Below are positions 9,349-21,276 of a stretch of DNA of 64,000 nt, in pieces. The notes beneath the pieces are model-generated. The model was given only the letters and a program-made list of their open reading frames with translations. It had not been told where the DNA came from and did no database searches. The translations under genes were made by a program, and so were the position numbers. The DNA lies in contig NZ_JAKFGB010000005.1 of the NCBI RefSeq assembly GCF_022267515.1, positions 248,001 through 312,000 on the forward strand. The letters run 5' to 3'. This DNA comes from Rubinisphaera margarita (GTDB lineage: Bacteria; Planctomycetota; Planctomycetia; Planctomycetales; Planctomycetaceae). Position 1 is the first letter of the stretch, and each line of letters starts with the position of its first letter.

Positions 9349-9680
9349 TCAACGGGCCAGTCGAGCGAGTTGTGCGGGATTTCGTGTTGGTGCTCATTAT
9401 AACGGTCGCGCAGTTCCCGGAGATGCTGGTTCAGGCTTTTCCCGATTTCTCGGCGGGACCGGGTCACCGGTTGTGCCAGCGATGAACGACTGGCCGATTC
9501 CTCATTATGTCGGCACAGGAAGACGACAGAATTCTGCTCGAATCGAATTCTCTCAGTATCTGCTGAGATGGTGCCAGGGACGTTGGCTCACGAAAGGGAG
9601 ACCGCGAATGGAATGGCCCCTTTGCGGGAGCGCAAAGGCGATGCTCGTTCCATTGCAGACTTAACGCATCCAGACGGGCC

Positions 9681-11210
9681 ATGAAACAACCTCATTATCT
9701 CGAGAACTGGCTACGCAGTGCCTGCCGGCAACTGGTTGAGCCCGGCGTCCAGCTGGAGTTCGTTGCGGACGTCGCTGAAACGGACGCGGCAAAGAGTCAG
9801 CCGCGTTTGACCGGAGAAGTCGCCTGGCAGCGGGAGTTCCGGCTGGGAGCTGCCCGTCAGGGGGCTTTGCGAATTCGAGTCGATCATTCGGTTGCTCTCC
9901 AGGAGAGCTTTCTAACGCTCTGTCATTTTGGCGAACATCTCGCTCATGTTGCCGAGGAGCAGTCCGAACGACATCCGGTCGAGTTGATGCGGCTCGACGC
10001 TGAGCACGGCAATTCGAGAGCTGCGGAACAGCCGGGACAGGAACTCATCGACCGGACGCTCTCCTCGATCGTGGAAATGAGCGGGTATCGAGGAGCCGCG
10101 TGCTTCCTGCTTGACGGCAGCGGGCGGCAGTTGAGTCTGAAGTCCTATCGGCATCAATCACTCGAGCCGATCCTACGTGCCGAGCGACTGCTTGAAGAAT
10201 CTCCCTTTGATCTTCAGGCTTTCAGCACCGGAACCACGCCCTGTCGCCGCGACGACCCTGTGGCCCGGGAATGGCTGCCCGCCAATGTGGATACGGGGCT
10301 CTGTCTGCCGTTGAAAGTTCGCACCGGAGCTGTGGGGACGGTCTGGGTTTACGACAGACGCCGCCGTGGTCTTCACGATCGGGATTATCATCTGATTCAG
10401 TCTCTGGTTTCGCAGCTCGGCAAATCGCTGGAAGAACAACTGCTGCAAATTCAGTCGTCGACTCATCGTCGGCTCAAAGCAGAGTTGCGTCTCGCGGCGT
10501 CGACACAACCAACCGGTCACCTTCATTACGCGAATCCCGACGTCGGCCTCGAAGCCTACGGCTGCTGTCTGAGTCGATACGAACTCGGTGGTGATCTGTG
10601 TGAGATCTGTCCTCTCCCGGGCGACCGGCTTTTTGTAGCCGTGGGGGATGCTTCGGGAAACAGCCTCCCGGCTGCCATGGTCATGACAGCCGTCCGCGGG
10701 GCGCTGTACGCGCTGCTTCAGCGATTCCAGTCTCAGCCAGAGGTCGAGTTCGCACCGGCTCAATTTGTTGGGGAACTCAATGGAATGCTCGCCCGCCTGA
10801 CCGAAGCCAACCAGTTCATGAGTTTCATCTGCGGAATCATCGATCCCGGTCAGCGGACATTCACCTACTGCAACGCCGGCCATCCACAGCCGATCCATCT
10901 GAGTGAGGGACGTCTGGAGTATCTCCACTCGAGTGGGCTCCTGATGGGCATCGATGGAGACGTGATCTACTCGCAGAATCAAGTGACGTTGAATTCCGAC
11001 GACGTGCTCGTCATCTATTCCGATGGAGTCAGCGAAGCTCTGAACGAATCGAACCGGCTCTTTCGGCAGGACGGAATTGCGGAAGCGGCTCTGTCTTCAG
11101 AGTCTCAGTCGGCGCGGGGAATCTTCGAGGCAATCTGGTCCGGGATGCACACTCATCTCGATCGCGATCACAGCAGCGATGATGCGACGACCCTGGTCAT
11201 CAAACTGTAA
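9681..11210 (+). CDS. GAF and SpoIIE/PP2C-type serine phosphatase
   Basis: A 509-residue cytosolic signalling protein. Residues about 115-250 form a GAF sensor domain (DRTLSSIVEMSGYRGAACF to LVSQLGKSLEEQL). Residues about 290-509 form a PPM/SpoIIE phosphatase with the metal-binding aspartates in VAVGDASGNSLPAAM, the NAGHPQPIHL strand, VIYSDGVSEALN and the final SSDDATTLVIKL. RsbU-like enzymes of this type dephosphorylate anti-sigma antagonists in partner switching. No anti-sigma or STAS partner is adjacent; the convergent receiver-domain gene at 11271 may belong to the same signalling circuit, but this is inference. Confidence 0.9.
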   Translation: MKQPHYLENWLRSACRQLVEPGVQLEFVADVAETDAAKSQPRLTGEVAWQREFRLGAARQGALRIRVDHSVALQESFLTLCHFGEHLAHVAEEQSERHPVELMRLDAEHGNSRAAEQPGQELIDRTLSSIVEMSGYRGAACFLLDGSGRQLSLKSYRHQSLEPILRAERLLEESPFDLQAFSTGTTPCRRDDPVAREWLPANVDTGLCLPLKVRTGAVGTVWVYDRRRRGLHDRDYHLIQSLVSQLGKSLEEQLLQIQSSTHRRLKAELRLAASTQPTGHLHYANPDVGLEAYGCCLSRYELGGDLCEICPLPGDRLFVAVGDASGNSLPAAMVMTAVRGALYALLQRFQSQPEVEFAPAQFVGELNGMLARLTEANQFMSFICGIIDPGQRTFTYCNAGHPQPIHLSEGRLEYLHSSGLLMGIDGDVIYSQNQVTLNSDDVLVIYSDGVSEALNESNRLFRQDGIAEAALSSESQSARGIFEAIWSGMHTHLDRDHSSDDATTLVIKL

Positions 11211-11270
11211 TCGCCGGGTGAGGGACTTCCTTAAAGCCCGGGCGATCGCGAGGTCCGTTCGCTTTGCAGC

Positions 11271-11834
11271 TTATTCCCACTCGTCCATCATGTATTCGAC
11301 TTCGACATCACTCTCGGACTCTTCATCCGAGAACGGTTCGTCGAGCGTCTCTGACGCGGTCGCTGTCGATGAGGAATCTGAGCCGTTGGCTGAAGCCGCG
11401 ACTGATTCCGCCGGAGCGTAGCCGACCTTCCGAGCTGTGGGGACGATGGCCTTCACGAGCGTTGGGGCGAGCAGGCGATTGATCTTGCCGATGAACATGT
11501 CCTTCGAGAACGAAGACTTAATGACATAGTCGTCGGTGCCTGCCTGGATCGCGGCCAGAACCGTCTCTTTTGTGGCGTCGCCGGTCAGCATCACGAACTT
11601 TGTGCCGTGGAAGACCGGATTTTTGCGGAACTCTTTCAGCGTCGTCACACCATCCCAGCCGGGCATTTGATGATCGAGAATGACCAGATCCGGCCGATGC
11701 CCGATCGCTTTCTCAAGCCCGCTCTTCCCGTTGCTGGCAACAGCAATCAGGTAGTCTTTTCTCAGCAGCGAGACGACAAGGCTGCGAAACATCGGGTCGT
11801 CTTCGATGACGAGTATCCGTGACCGTCCTTGCAT
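11271..11834 (-). CDS. Response regulator, receiver domain with acidic tail
   Basis: A 187-residue protein. Residues 1-125 are a CheY-like receiver: acidic pair Glu11-Asp12, phospho-acceptor Asp54 in DLVILDHQMPGWDG, the Thr in FVMLTGDA and the Lys in DYVIKSS. The remaining 60 residues are a low-complexity Ser/Ala/Glu-rich tail with no DNA-binding domain, ending in an acidic EESESDVEVEYMMDEWE-like stretch. It probably acts through protein contact rather than transcription. No histidine kinase is adjacent; the neighbouring SpoIIE-type phosphatase is the nearest signalling gene and is convergent. Confidence 0.9.
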   Translation of the reverse strand: MQGRSRILVIEDDPMFRSLVVSLLRKDYLIAVASNGKSGLEKAIGHRPDLVILDHQMPGWDGVTTLKEFRKNPVFHGTKFVMLTGDATKETVLAAIQAGTDDYVIKSSFSKDMFIGKINRLLAPTLVKAIVPTARKVGYAPAESVAASANGSDSSSTATASETLDEPFSDEESESDVEVEYMMDEWE

Positions 11835-12674
11835 GGTGTCTTCTCCGCCGAATTCAGCGACAATTTCAGTATGAGCGAAGACCGCATTTGCGGCCGTAAC
11901 AGGTCGTTCCGGTCCCTGGGGAAACCGGACAGACTCAGGATAGTATCGGCAAGGCTTCAGGCAGCAGTACCACCAAAGTACGAGCGTATTGAACGATTTT
12001 CCGAGTTTTTAACCCTGGGGGGGCACGTTGTAAGGGTTTCGCCTGACGCGACCGTGTTTTACGACGAACAAATTGCCCGCTCCTCCGGGAATCACCTGGT
12101 TCCTCAATCACGTAACCAGATCCACTGCAGGCCTTTGCAACAATCCTGTTCAGATCACGCAGGATGTCCAAGTGTTCCTCGGAAAGTTGAGGTCGTTCTG
12201 AATTGATCGCCGTCATTAGAGTTCCCGCTAACTATGCACCATTCGTTTTTGTCTCTTGTAGAGAGTAGTTTGCGACGGCATCGGGTGCGGCGTTCTGCGG
12301 CGATTCACCGACACTTTCTCCCCTTTCAGCGGCCCAAGTCAGCAGAATTGGCACAACCGGCCCCTCTGCATTTTTTCCGGATAAGGGTCCCGGGGAGGCT
12401 CAAGATCGGCGGCCTGTTCGGCGAGGAATCCATCCGGAGTCCGGAGTCGCGCGAGCCGGTTTTGCTTCGCTCCGTAACTTGTTGCAGGAAAAGAAGATGG
12501 AGTCGCGTCTGCCGGGCTCCTTCGTTTGCTGAACTGGCTCGAATTCGTTAAACTTTCAAGACGATCGGGATCAACCGCCGAGGGCGCTGGGAACCGTGGT
12601 CTCCGCTCTCTTCCAACCGGGCTCCGATCGGCGAGTTTTGTGATCAGGCGAATAGTACCTTCAGGAGTTTTCCT
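11835..12674. other. 840-bp gap before gyrA
   Basis: No convincing gene is seen. A 93-codon minus-strand frame (11935-12216) starts with protein-like helical residues but degrades into basic low-complexity sequence, so it was not called. The region probably holds the gyrA promoter and leader. Confidence 0.5.
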
Positions 12675-15518
12675 TTGGCTAACGGAATTGACGACGGCAA
12701 CGACCTCCCTTCGCGACCTGCAGTTCCGGGGGACGATCGGATCCGCCAGCTCGACATTCAGGACGAAATGCGGAACAGCTACCTGACGTACGCGATGAGC
12801 GTCATCATCAGTCGGGCACTGCCGGATGTTCGCGATGGGTTGAAGCCGTCTCAGCGTCGAATCCTGGTCGCCATGAATGACCTGAATCTGGGGCCTGCGA
12901 GCAGTCGAACAAAGTGCTCAAAGATCACTGGGGAAACGATGGGTAACTACCATCCCCACGGTGACCAGGCGATTTATCCGACGCTCGTTCGCTTGGCCCA
13001 GGACTGGGTGATGCGGGAGACGCTGGTGGATAAACAGGGGAACTTCGGCTCACTGGCCGGACTTCCCCCTGCTGCTCACCGATACACGGAAGCTCGGCTG
13101 TCGAACGTCGCCGCCGACATGCTGGCCGATATCAATCGCGAAACCGTCGACTATGTGCCGACTTACGATCAGGTTCGCGTCGAACCGACCGTTCTTCCTT
13201 CCCGATTTCCGAACCTGCTGGTCAACGGATCCAGCGGAATTGCCGTGGGGATGGCGACCAGCATTCCGCCTCACAACCTCCGGGAAGTCTCAGAAGCCGT
13301 CAAGCTGATCATCGACGAACCGGATTGCACCGTCGACGAGATCATTCAGATTCTGCCTGGTCCGGACTTTCCGACCGGCGGTGTGATCTGCGGCCGCTAT
13401 GGGATTCGTCAGGGGTATCTCACCGGTCGCTCGACCATCACACTCCGTGCCCGCACGCACTTCGAGACCGAAAAGCAGTCCGATGTGATCGTCGTCACCG
13501 AGATTCCCTACATGGAAACACGCGACCGCATTCGAGAGAAACTCGAAGCGCTGGTGAAAGACGAACGGGTGAAGGGGATCTCCCGTGTTGTCGACCTGAC
13601 CGACCGTAAAGTGCCCAGCTGGCAGGTTCGGCTGCACATCGTGTTGAAGCGGGAAGCTGATAAGGAAGTCGTGCTCGCCCAACTCTTCAAGTACTCGCCG
13701 CTGCAGTCGACGATCAGCGTGATTCTGCTGGCTCTGGCGGGAAATCGGCCGCAAATGCTGTCGATCAAAGACATGCTGCTGGAATTCATTCGGCACCGCG
13801 TGGTTGTCATTCGCCGTCGTACCGAATTCCTCCTGGCGGAGGCTCGGAAGCGGAAGCACACCGTGGAAGGTCTGCTGATCGCTCAGCTCGATATCGATCA
13901 GGTGATCAACACGATTCGCCAGTCGCCGTCTCGAGCCGAAGCGAAGAACAGACTGCGTGAGATCAAGGTTCCGGGTGAGATGATTGCCAGGGCTCTGGGA
14001 GATCGTGGCTTCCAGGACTTCGTCCGCGAGCATGGCGAGCAGACCGATTATTCGCTCTCGCTCAATCAGACCGAAGCCATCGTTTCGATGCAGCTGGGTT
14101 CGCTGGCGAATCTTGAGCGGGAGAAACTCAGTGAGGAGCACAACACTCTTCTCGATGAAATCACCGAGTGCCTGCATTTGCTTTCCGATGAAGCCCATAT
14201 CCGTGCCGCGGTGCGGGAAGAGATGGAAGAGCTGCAGAAGAAGTATCCCAGCAAGCGACGGACTGAGATCAGCGATGAAGAGCTGACGGACGTCGATCGT
14301 GACAACCTCATCGCGGAAGCTCCGATGGTCGTCACGCTGTCCCGACGCGGGTACATCAAACGGACGGAGCTCTCCGCATATCGGGCTCAGCATCGTGGAG
14401 GGAAGGGAATCACCGGAGCAAAGCAGGACGACGAAGATCCAATCCAGCACGTCTTCGTGGCCAGCACGCACTCCTATCTCCTGTTCTTCACGAATCTAGG
14501 GAAAGTGTACTGGCAGAAGGTGTACGATCTTCCGCTTCAGAACCGCACCGCGAAGGGGCGGGCGCTGGTGAATCTGCTTTCGCTGGCCGAGGGAGAATAT
14601 GTGGCGAACTGCGTCGACGTCCGCGAGTTCGACGACGAGCGGTTCCTGCTCATGGCAACGCGAAAAGGGATTGTGAAGAAGACTGCCCTCTCCGCTTATT
14701 CCCGTCCGCTGCGTGGTGGTCTGATCGCTATCAAGCTCGACGAAGACGATCGACTGATCGAAGTCGTCAAAGTTTCGCCGGACGACGACATCATTCTCTC
14801 CACCGCTCAGGGCATGTCGATTCGTTTTCATCACCAGGATGCCCGGGCCATGGGCCGCAATACTCGCGGCGTGAAGGGGATCAATCTTGGCAAAGGCGAT
14901 CACGTGATCGGCATGGTTGTCGCCGACGAATCGCAGGCTCTGCTCACGGCCTGCGAGAATGGCTACGGAAAACGGACGCTGTTCGGGCCGGCCGAGGTGG
15001 CGGAAGCTGAAGAGGTGGACGAAGTCGATGAAAGCGCCGATGTCGTGGTGGTCGAAGAGGGCGATGAAGCCTCCAAGCCGGAATTGCGTGGCAACATGCG
15101 TTATCGCCGACAGCGCCGCGGCGGTAAGGGGTTGCGGGACATCCGCACCACCGAGCGGAATGGAGAAGCCATCGGGATTCTGGCTGTCGACGACGATGAC
15201 GACGTTCTGATCATCAGCACCGGAGGCAAGATTCAGCGGATTCGAGCCGCCGATATCAGCCTGGTCGGCCGCAACACGCAGGGCGTCCGCATCATGCGAT
15301 TGTCTGAAGGCGATCAGCTGGCTGCTCTGGCCCGGATTCCCGCTGTAATCGCCGCCAGTATCGCCGCCGAGGAAGCAGAAGAAGAGGCCGCCGCCGCCGC
15401 AGCAGCAGCAGGTGTTGCTGAGTCCGCCGCTCCATCAGAAGAAGCGGGTGGCGAAGCCCCGGCGACCGAAGCGACCGCTGAAGGCGATACCGAGCCGACA
15501 TCCGATGAACAGGAATAA
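12675..15518 (+). CDS. gyrA: DNA gyrase subunit A (diverged)
   Basis: A 947-residue type II topoisomerase A subunit, longer than the usual 820-880. TTG 12675 is chosen as start because AGGAG lies just upstream. The breakage domain is complete, with catalytic Tyr137 in AAHRYTEARL, although the preceding residue is His rather than the usual Met. The quinolone-determining motif reads HPHGDQAIYP, so the positions of E. coli Ser83 and Asp87 are Gln98 and Pro102. The C-terminal propeller has QHRGGKG (572-578) and QRRGGKG (813-819) GyrA-box motifs. An acidic insertion (about 772-803) and an Ala/Glu-rich tail add length. A second A-subunit paralogue or ParC-like role cannot be excluded. Confidence 0.92.
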   Translation: MANGIDDGNDLPSRPAVPGDDRIRQLDIQDEMRNSYLTYAMSVIISRALPDVRDGLKPSQRRILVAMNDLNLGPASSRTKCSKITGETMGNYHPHGDQAIYPTLVRLAQDWVMRETLVDKQGNFGSLAGLPPAAHRYTEARLSNVAADMLADINRETVDYVPTYDQVRVEPTVLPSRFPNLLVNGSSGIAVGMATSIPPHNLREVSEAVKLIIDEPDCTVDEIIQILPGPDFPTGGVICGRYGIRQGYLTGRSTITLRARTHFETEKQSDVIVVTEIPYMETRDRIREKLEALVKDERVKGISRVVDLTDRKVPSWQVRLHIVLKREADKEVVLAQLFKYSPLQSTISVILLALAGNRPQMLSIKDMLLEFIRHRVVVIRRRTEFLLAEARKRKHTVEGLLIAQLDIDQVINTIRQSPSRAEAKNRLREIKVPGEMIARALGDRGFQDFVREHGEQTDYSLSLNQTEAIVSMQLGSLANLEREKLSEEHNTLLDEITECLHLLSDEAHIRAAVREEMEELQKKYPSKRRTEISDEELTDVDRDNLIAEAPMVVTLSRRGYIKRTELSAYRAQHRGGKGITGAKQDDEDPIQHVFVASTHSYLLFFTNLGKVYWQKVYDLPLQNRTAKGRALVNLLSLAEGEYVANCVDVREFDDERFLLMATRKGIVKKTALSAYSRPLRGGLIAIKLDEDDRLIEVVKVSPDDDIILSTAQGMSIRFHHQDARAMGRNTRGVKGINLGKGDHVIGMVVADESQALLTACENGYGKRTLFGPAEVAEAEEVDEVDESADVVVVEEGDEASKPELRGNMRYRRQRRGGKGLRDIRTTERNGEAIGILAVDDDDDVLIISTGGKIQRIRAADISLVGRNTQGVRIMRLSEGDQLAALARIPAVIAASIAAEEAEEEAAAAAAAAGVAESAAPSEEAGGEAPATEATAEGDTEPTSDEQE

Positions 15519-15544
15519 GATTCATCTTTAAATCGCTAAAAGAA

Positions 15545-15572
15545 AAACCCCGGAGAGTGATCTCCGGGGTTT
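15545..15572. terminator. Bidirectional terminator between gyrA and a DUF1559 gene
   Basis: AAACCCCGGAGA and TCTCCGGGGTTT form a perfect 12-bp stem with a GTGA loop; A residues precede it and T residues follow it. It sits between convergent gene ends, so it can stop both transcripts. Confidence 0.9.
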
Positions 15573-15594
15573 CTGTCTTTCGCACGGTGCGTGA

Positions 15595-16626
<1,032 letters not shown>

Positions 16627-16910
16627 GGGAATTCCTTTCGACGTCGGAGCAATGAAGGTCGCGCATTCGGGGCAATAAAGGGTGACCAAGGCACAAACGA
16701 ATGCGGTCGCGACGGGGGGGTGTCGCTCGACCTTAGTACATCTGGATGCAGGATTCAAGATCGCTTATTCGAATGGAGAACGATTCGCAGTTGCCTGACA
16801 AGGACTCTCAATCGAGGTCTCGAGAGGCAAACAGAACGTCGGCTCCCTGATGTGGAGCGGATCATTCTCCGAGGCCAGCGTACAAACGTCTTTCGACCGG
16901 AAGCGATCTG

Positions 16911-17012
16911 GAGCAAATTCAAAATCCGACAGCTGGCGCTTGCAGGAGCAAACTCTTAGCGGCAGTGATTGCAGCCCGCGAGACTGCAGGAGAGAAGCAC
17001 GAAAACGCTCTA
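16911..17012 (+). repeat. AGGA-loop interspersed element, copy A
   Basis: Starts GAGCAAATTCAAAATCCGAC, then GGCGCTTGC-AGGA-GCAAACTC, and ends GAGACTGCAGGAGAGAAGCACGAAAACGCTCTAG in shared order with copies B, C and D. Its right end coincides with the stop codon of the minus-strand DUF1559 gene at 17010. It occupies much of the 383-bp space between the two DUF1559 genes. Confidence 0.7.
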
Positions 17013-18053
17013 GAAGTCTCCGACAACCTGACCATCCGACCGATGGGACAGACGTTCGAAGGTACTGTCGACGGTGTTCGTGGTGTCGGGCAGGTTGTGA
17101 ATGTTCTCGCTCAGGAAGTGAACCGAGCCATCGAGGAACAGGAACTGGGCTCCGCCGGAATGCCGACTGCTGAAAGCGATGGCACACTGATTCTGGTCCT
17201 GTGACTGAATCGCGGTGTTCGCTCCGTCGCCGAAAACATCGACAACGTTGATTCCGCCGCCAGTTGTTCCCAGAACCGCAGCCGCCTCGGCGTCGTTCTG
17301 ATCGACGTTCATCCTGTTCCCGTTCGAAGCCGCCCAGATCGCTGCGCGACAACGAGCTTTGTTCCCGAACTCTGGATTATGCAATTCCCAGGCCCGCTCG
17401 CCGATCGCGATGGTGTTGGAGGTCCCATCCGTCACATCCCGCATCTGTGTTCTGCTGTTGGCGCGAAAGATGCCACCCCGGTCACTGAATGCATCCGGCG
17501 CTCGGGGCGTCACCATCGTTCCCGTCGGACCGATATCGCCATCGTCCGGACCATACATACCGACGTAATTAGAAAGCGTACGGCTGGCCCGTGATGTATT
17601 CAGGTCCGGAGCCGTATCCGACGGGCAGCGGTACGTCTCGACAGAAGACGTTCTGAGTAACTGATTGGCGCCAGCGAAATCATCGACGTCAGTCCGTGCG
17701 TCCGCAATTTCGAGAGCGTCGTACAGCGAGCCCTTCTCGACGAAGGGCAGAATATGAGCTCCCCAGGCCCACTTCCCCTGATCGACGAGCGGCGCATTCG
17801 CCGGCGGAGTGCCGGGACCACGCCCCAGAACGTAACCAGGAGGAAAGACGCCGTGCGTGTCGTGATAGTTGTGAAGCGCCAGGCCGATCTGCTTGAGGTT
17901 GTTCTTGCACGAACTCCGCCGAGCCGCCTCGCGCGCCTGCTGAACCGCAGGGAGCAGCAGCGCGACCAGGACTGCGATGATCGCAATGACGACCAGCAGT
18001 TCAATCAGGGTGAACGCAGGGCGGTGCCCGCGGGGCCGCTTGGATAGTCTCAT
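17010..18053 (-). CDS. DUF1559 protein with pilin-like N-terminus (third)
   Basis: A 347-residue close paralogue of the preceding DUF1559 protein, with the same class III signal (AFTLIELLVVIAIIAVLV), QQAREAARRSSCKNNLKQIG block, HDTHGVFPPGYVLGRGPGTP segment and terminal DGQVVGDF. The two share nearly all residues outside loops. The sequence upstream of both genes also shares a short block (minus strand AGATGWACTAAGGTCGA), suggesting that promoter and gene were duplicated together. The stop codon lies at the edge of interspersed repeat copy A. No function beyond probable surface localisation can be given. Confidence 0.93.
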   Translation of the reverse strand: MRLSKRPRGHRPAFTLIELLVVIAIIAVLVALLLPAVQQAREAARRSSCKNNLKQIGLALHNYHDTHGVFPPGYVLGRGPGTPPANAPLVDQGKWAWGAHILPFVEKGSLYDALEIADARTDVDDFAGANQLLRTSSVETYRCPSDTAPDLNTSRASRTLSNYVGMYGPDDGDIGPTGTMVTPRAPDAFSDRGGIFRANSRTQMRDVTDGTSNTIAIGERAWELHNPEFGNKARCRAAIWAASNGNRMNVDQNDAEAAAVLGTTGGGINVVDVFGDGANTAIQSQDQNQCAIAFSSRHSGGAQFLFLDGSVHFLSENIHNLPDTTNTVDSTFERLSHRSDGQVVGDF

Positions 18054-18251
18054 GGTTTTGGAGGCTGATTTCAGCCGTCGCTGAGAGGGATGGCGAGTGT
18101 ACGGATTCTCGGCCGGGCTCGGAGGCTCGTCGACCTTAGTTCATCTCGAAATCTGGTTCAAGACGATTGTGGAGCGCGGCCTGCGACGCAAACCGAGCGT
18201 CGTGGCGGCTCTTTACTCGACATGAGAACATCCGGAACAGCGGTAAGCAAG

Positions 18252-18284
18252 AAAAAAAACGCACCGGCCGGTGACCGATGCGTT
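18252..18284 (-). terminator. Terminator downstream of the fourth DUF1559 gene
   Basis: On the minus strand AACGCA...TGCGTT brackets an interrupted GC stem and is followed by eight T residues. It lies 59 bp after the stop of the 18343-19341 gene and would end that transcript. Confidence 0.75.
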
Positions 18285-18342
18285 CTCACGTTATTCAGAC
18301 GAACATGCGCTTCCACGCCGAGAGATCGGAGAACGATCCGCT

Positions 18343-19341
<999 letters not shown>

Positions 19342-19574
19342 CGTGGTGTCCTTTGCAGAATGTGAAAGAATGGAGATCACCAGGCCCCGGCGCGGAATCA
19401 CGCCGGGAGACACGCCGCCGATGAAAGTTGCGATTGCAGGAAGAGAGTCAATACTCGGACGAGCGGTCGATTTCCAGTAATTTAACGACCGCTGTTTTGG
19501 TTGTGTCTGGAAATCTGTACGCTGGGTGCAAATTTTCATGAAATTCGTCGCGTATGGGAAATCGGTCAGCTCTT

Positions 19575-19675
19575 GAGTAAATTCAAAATTCGACCGCAGG
19601 CGTTTGCAGGAGCAAACGCAGCATGGCAAGAGACTGGCGCCGATGCGACTGCAGGAGACGCATGAAAATGCTCCA
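19575..19675 (+). repeat. AGGA-loop interspersed element, copy B
   Basis: Contains a perfect 8-bp hairpin, GCGTTTGC-AGGA-GCAAACGC (19600-19619), followed by the shared GCGACTGCAGGAGACGCATG and GAAAATGCTC blocks. It is the best preserved of four copies and lies between the fourth DUF1559 gene and tRNA-Cys. Confidence 0.75.
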
Positions 19676-19798
19676 AACGGAATCTGGGCGGGCTCCAAAG
19701 GCAGAGAGAATTTTGCCGAGAGCGAAGGTGGTCTCACCGAAGCAGTGTGGACCAATGGAAAGCAGGTCGCTGGCGAAGCGGAGAATGGGCATCTACCA

Positions 19799-19833
19799 AC
19801 AAAAAAAGACCCCAGGAAAAATCCTGAGGTCTT
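19799..19833 (-). terminator. Terminator after tRNA-Cys
   Basis: On the minus strand, AAGACCTCAGGA and TCCTGGGGTCTT pair with one mismatch and are followed by a run of seven T residues. It begins 10 bp after the tRNA 3' end. Confidence 0.9.
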
Positions 19834-19842
19834 AAGATGCAG

Positions 19843-20383
<541 letters not shown>

Positions 20384-21190
20384 ATGATCGATGTCGATTC
20401 CACAAACCCTGCTCTGGATGCTGCTGACAACGAACAAACTCTGGTCGACCGTGCTCGCGGAGCTCTGTCGAACTGCAACTGGGTCGTCGGGGAATGCGCG
20501 GGGCAGTGGACGGAGAAATATGCGCGTGGTCGGACCGATGCCGACTTCGGAAATCTGATCGGGCTGTCTGCGGACCAGGTCTATCAGCGGCGTCGGGTCT
20601 GGGAAACGTTTCACGACGTCCAGGCTGAATATCCCGCTCTGAAATGGTCCCACTTTTATGTCGCACTGAACTGGGATGACGCCCCGGAGTGTCTGTCCTG
20701 GGCGCAAGAGAATGAAGCCACCGTGGCGGAGATGCGGGCCTGGCGACGTTCTGTGCATGGCGAAGATCTGACCGCCGAACCCGATCCCAATTCGCTGCAG
20801 TTGCTCGACTACAATCCGACGGATGTCCGGCACCCTTCCGAGTTTGCCGGTGTCGCCGGCGGCGGCGAGTCGGATGCACCGTTCGAAGCGACTGGTTCTT
20901 ATTCCGGCGAGCGTGAGCAGACGCCTTATTCGCCGTATCGCAAGGACGCCCGGGGAGATTTTCAGGGAGCCGAAGGGGAAGAGCATGCGACAGCAGCACG
21001 TCCAGCCGCTCCGGCGGAGCAGGATTCTCCCTTGAGAACCGTGAAGCGGGCCCTGAGTTCACTGCGACGGGCTGAGCAGCAGCTTTCAGAGCTGACCGAA
21101 GAGGATTACCAGGAGCTCTCTCCGGAAACGATCAATCAACTTTGGGATCTCTACGATGATCTCGGTCGCGCGATCAAGCGACGGGACTAA
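20384..21190 (+). CDS. Unknown protein with a possible ParB/DUF3102-like helical domain
   Basis: A 268-residue soluble protein. The first 125 residues (NCNWVVGECAGQWTEKYA, FGNLIGLSADQVYQRRRVWE, LKWSHFYVALNWDD, SWAQENEATVAEMRAWRR) follow the order of helices in ParB-like/DUF3102 DNA-binding regions, including a likely helix-turn-helix around GLSADQVYQRR; this is pattern inference. Residues 130-215 are a Pro/Gly/Ser-rich disordered linker, and the end is a charged coiled-coil-like helix (LRTVKRALSSLRRAEQQLSEL). No ParA or plasmid functions are nearby. The HtrA-type protease gene follows on the same strand after 86 bp. Confidence 0.75.
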   Translation: MIDVDSTNPALDAADNEQTLVDRARGALSNCNWVVGECAGQWTEKYARGRTDADFGNLIGLSADQVYQRRRVWETFHDVQAEYPALKWSHFYVALNWDDAPECLSWAQENEATVAEMRAWRRSVHGEDLTAEPDPNSLQLLDYNPTDVRHPSEFAGVAGGGESDAPFEATGSYSGEREQTPYSPYRKDARGDFQGAEGEEHATAARPAAPAEQDSPLRTVKRALSSLRRAEQQLSELTEEDYQELSPETINQLWDLYDDLGRAIKRRD

Positions 21191-21276
21191 GTAGCACGAG
21201 GGGGCAGCTGATCCCGCGTTTTGCGTTGCCGCGAGGTGATGACTGGTATCTGAGCGGGAACCGTCTATCTTGAGAG

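Noticed and set aside
11935..12216. Possible 93-residue minus-strand protein upstream of gyrA
   Set aside because: The first 30 residues look helical and a weak GGGAA lies before the ATG, but the rest is basic low-complexity sequence with no recognisable fold.
16765..17352. 195-codon minus-strand frame between the DUF1559 genes
   Set aside because: It overlaps the end of the 17010 gene in another frame and the repeat element, and has Arg/Ser-rich shadow composition.
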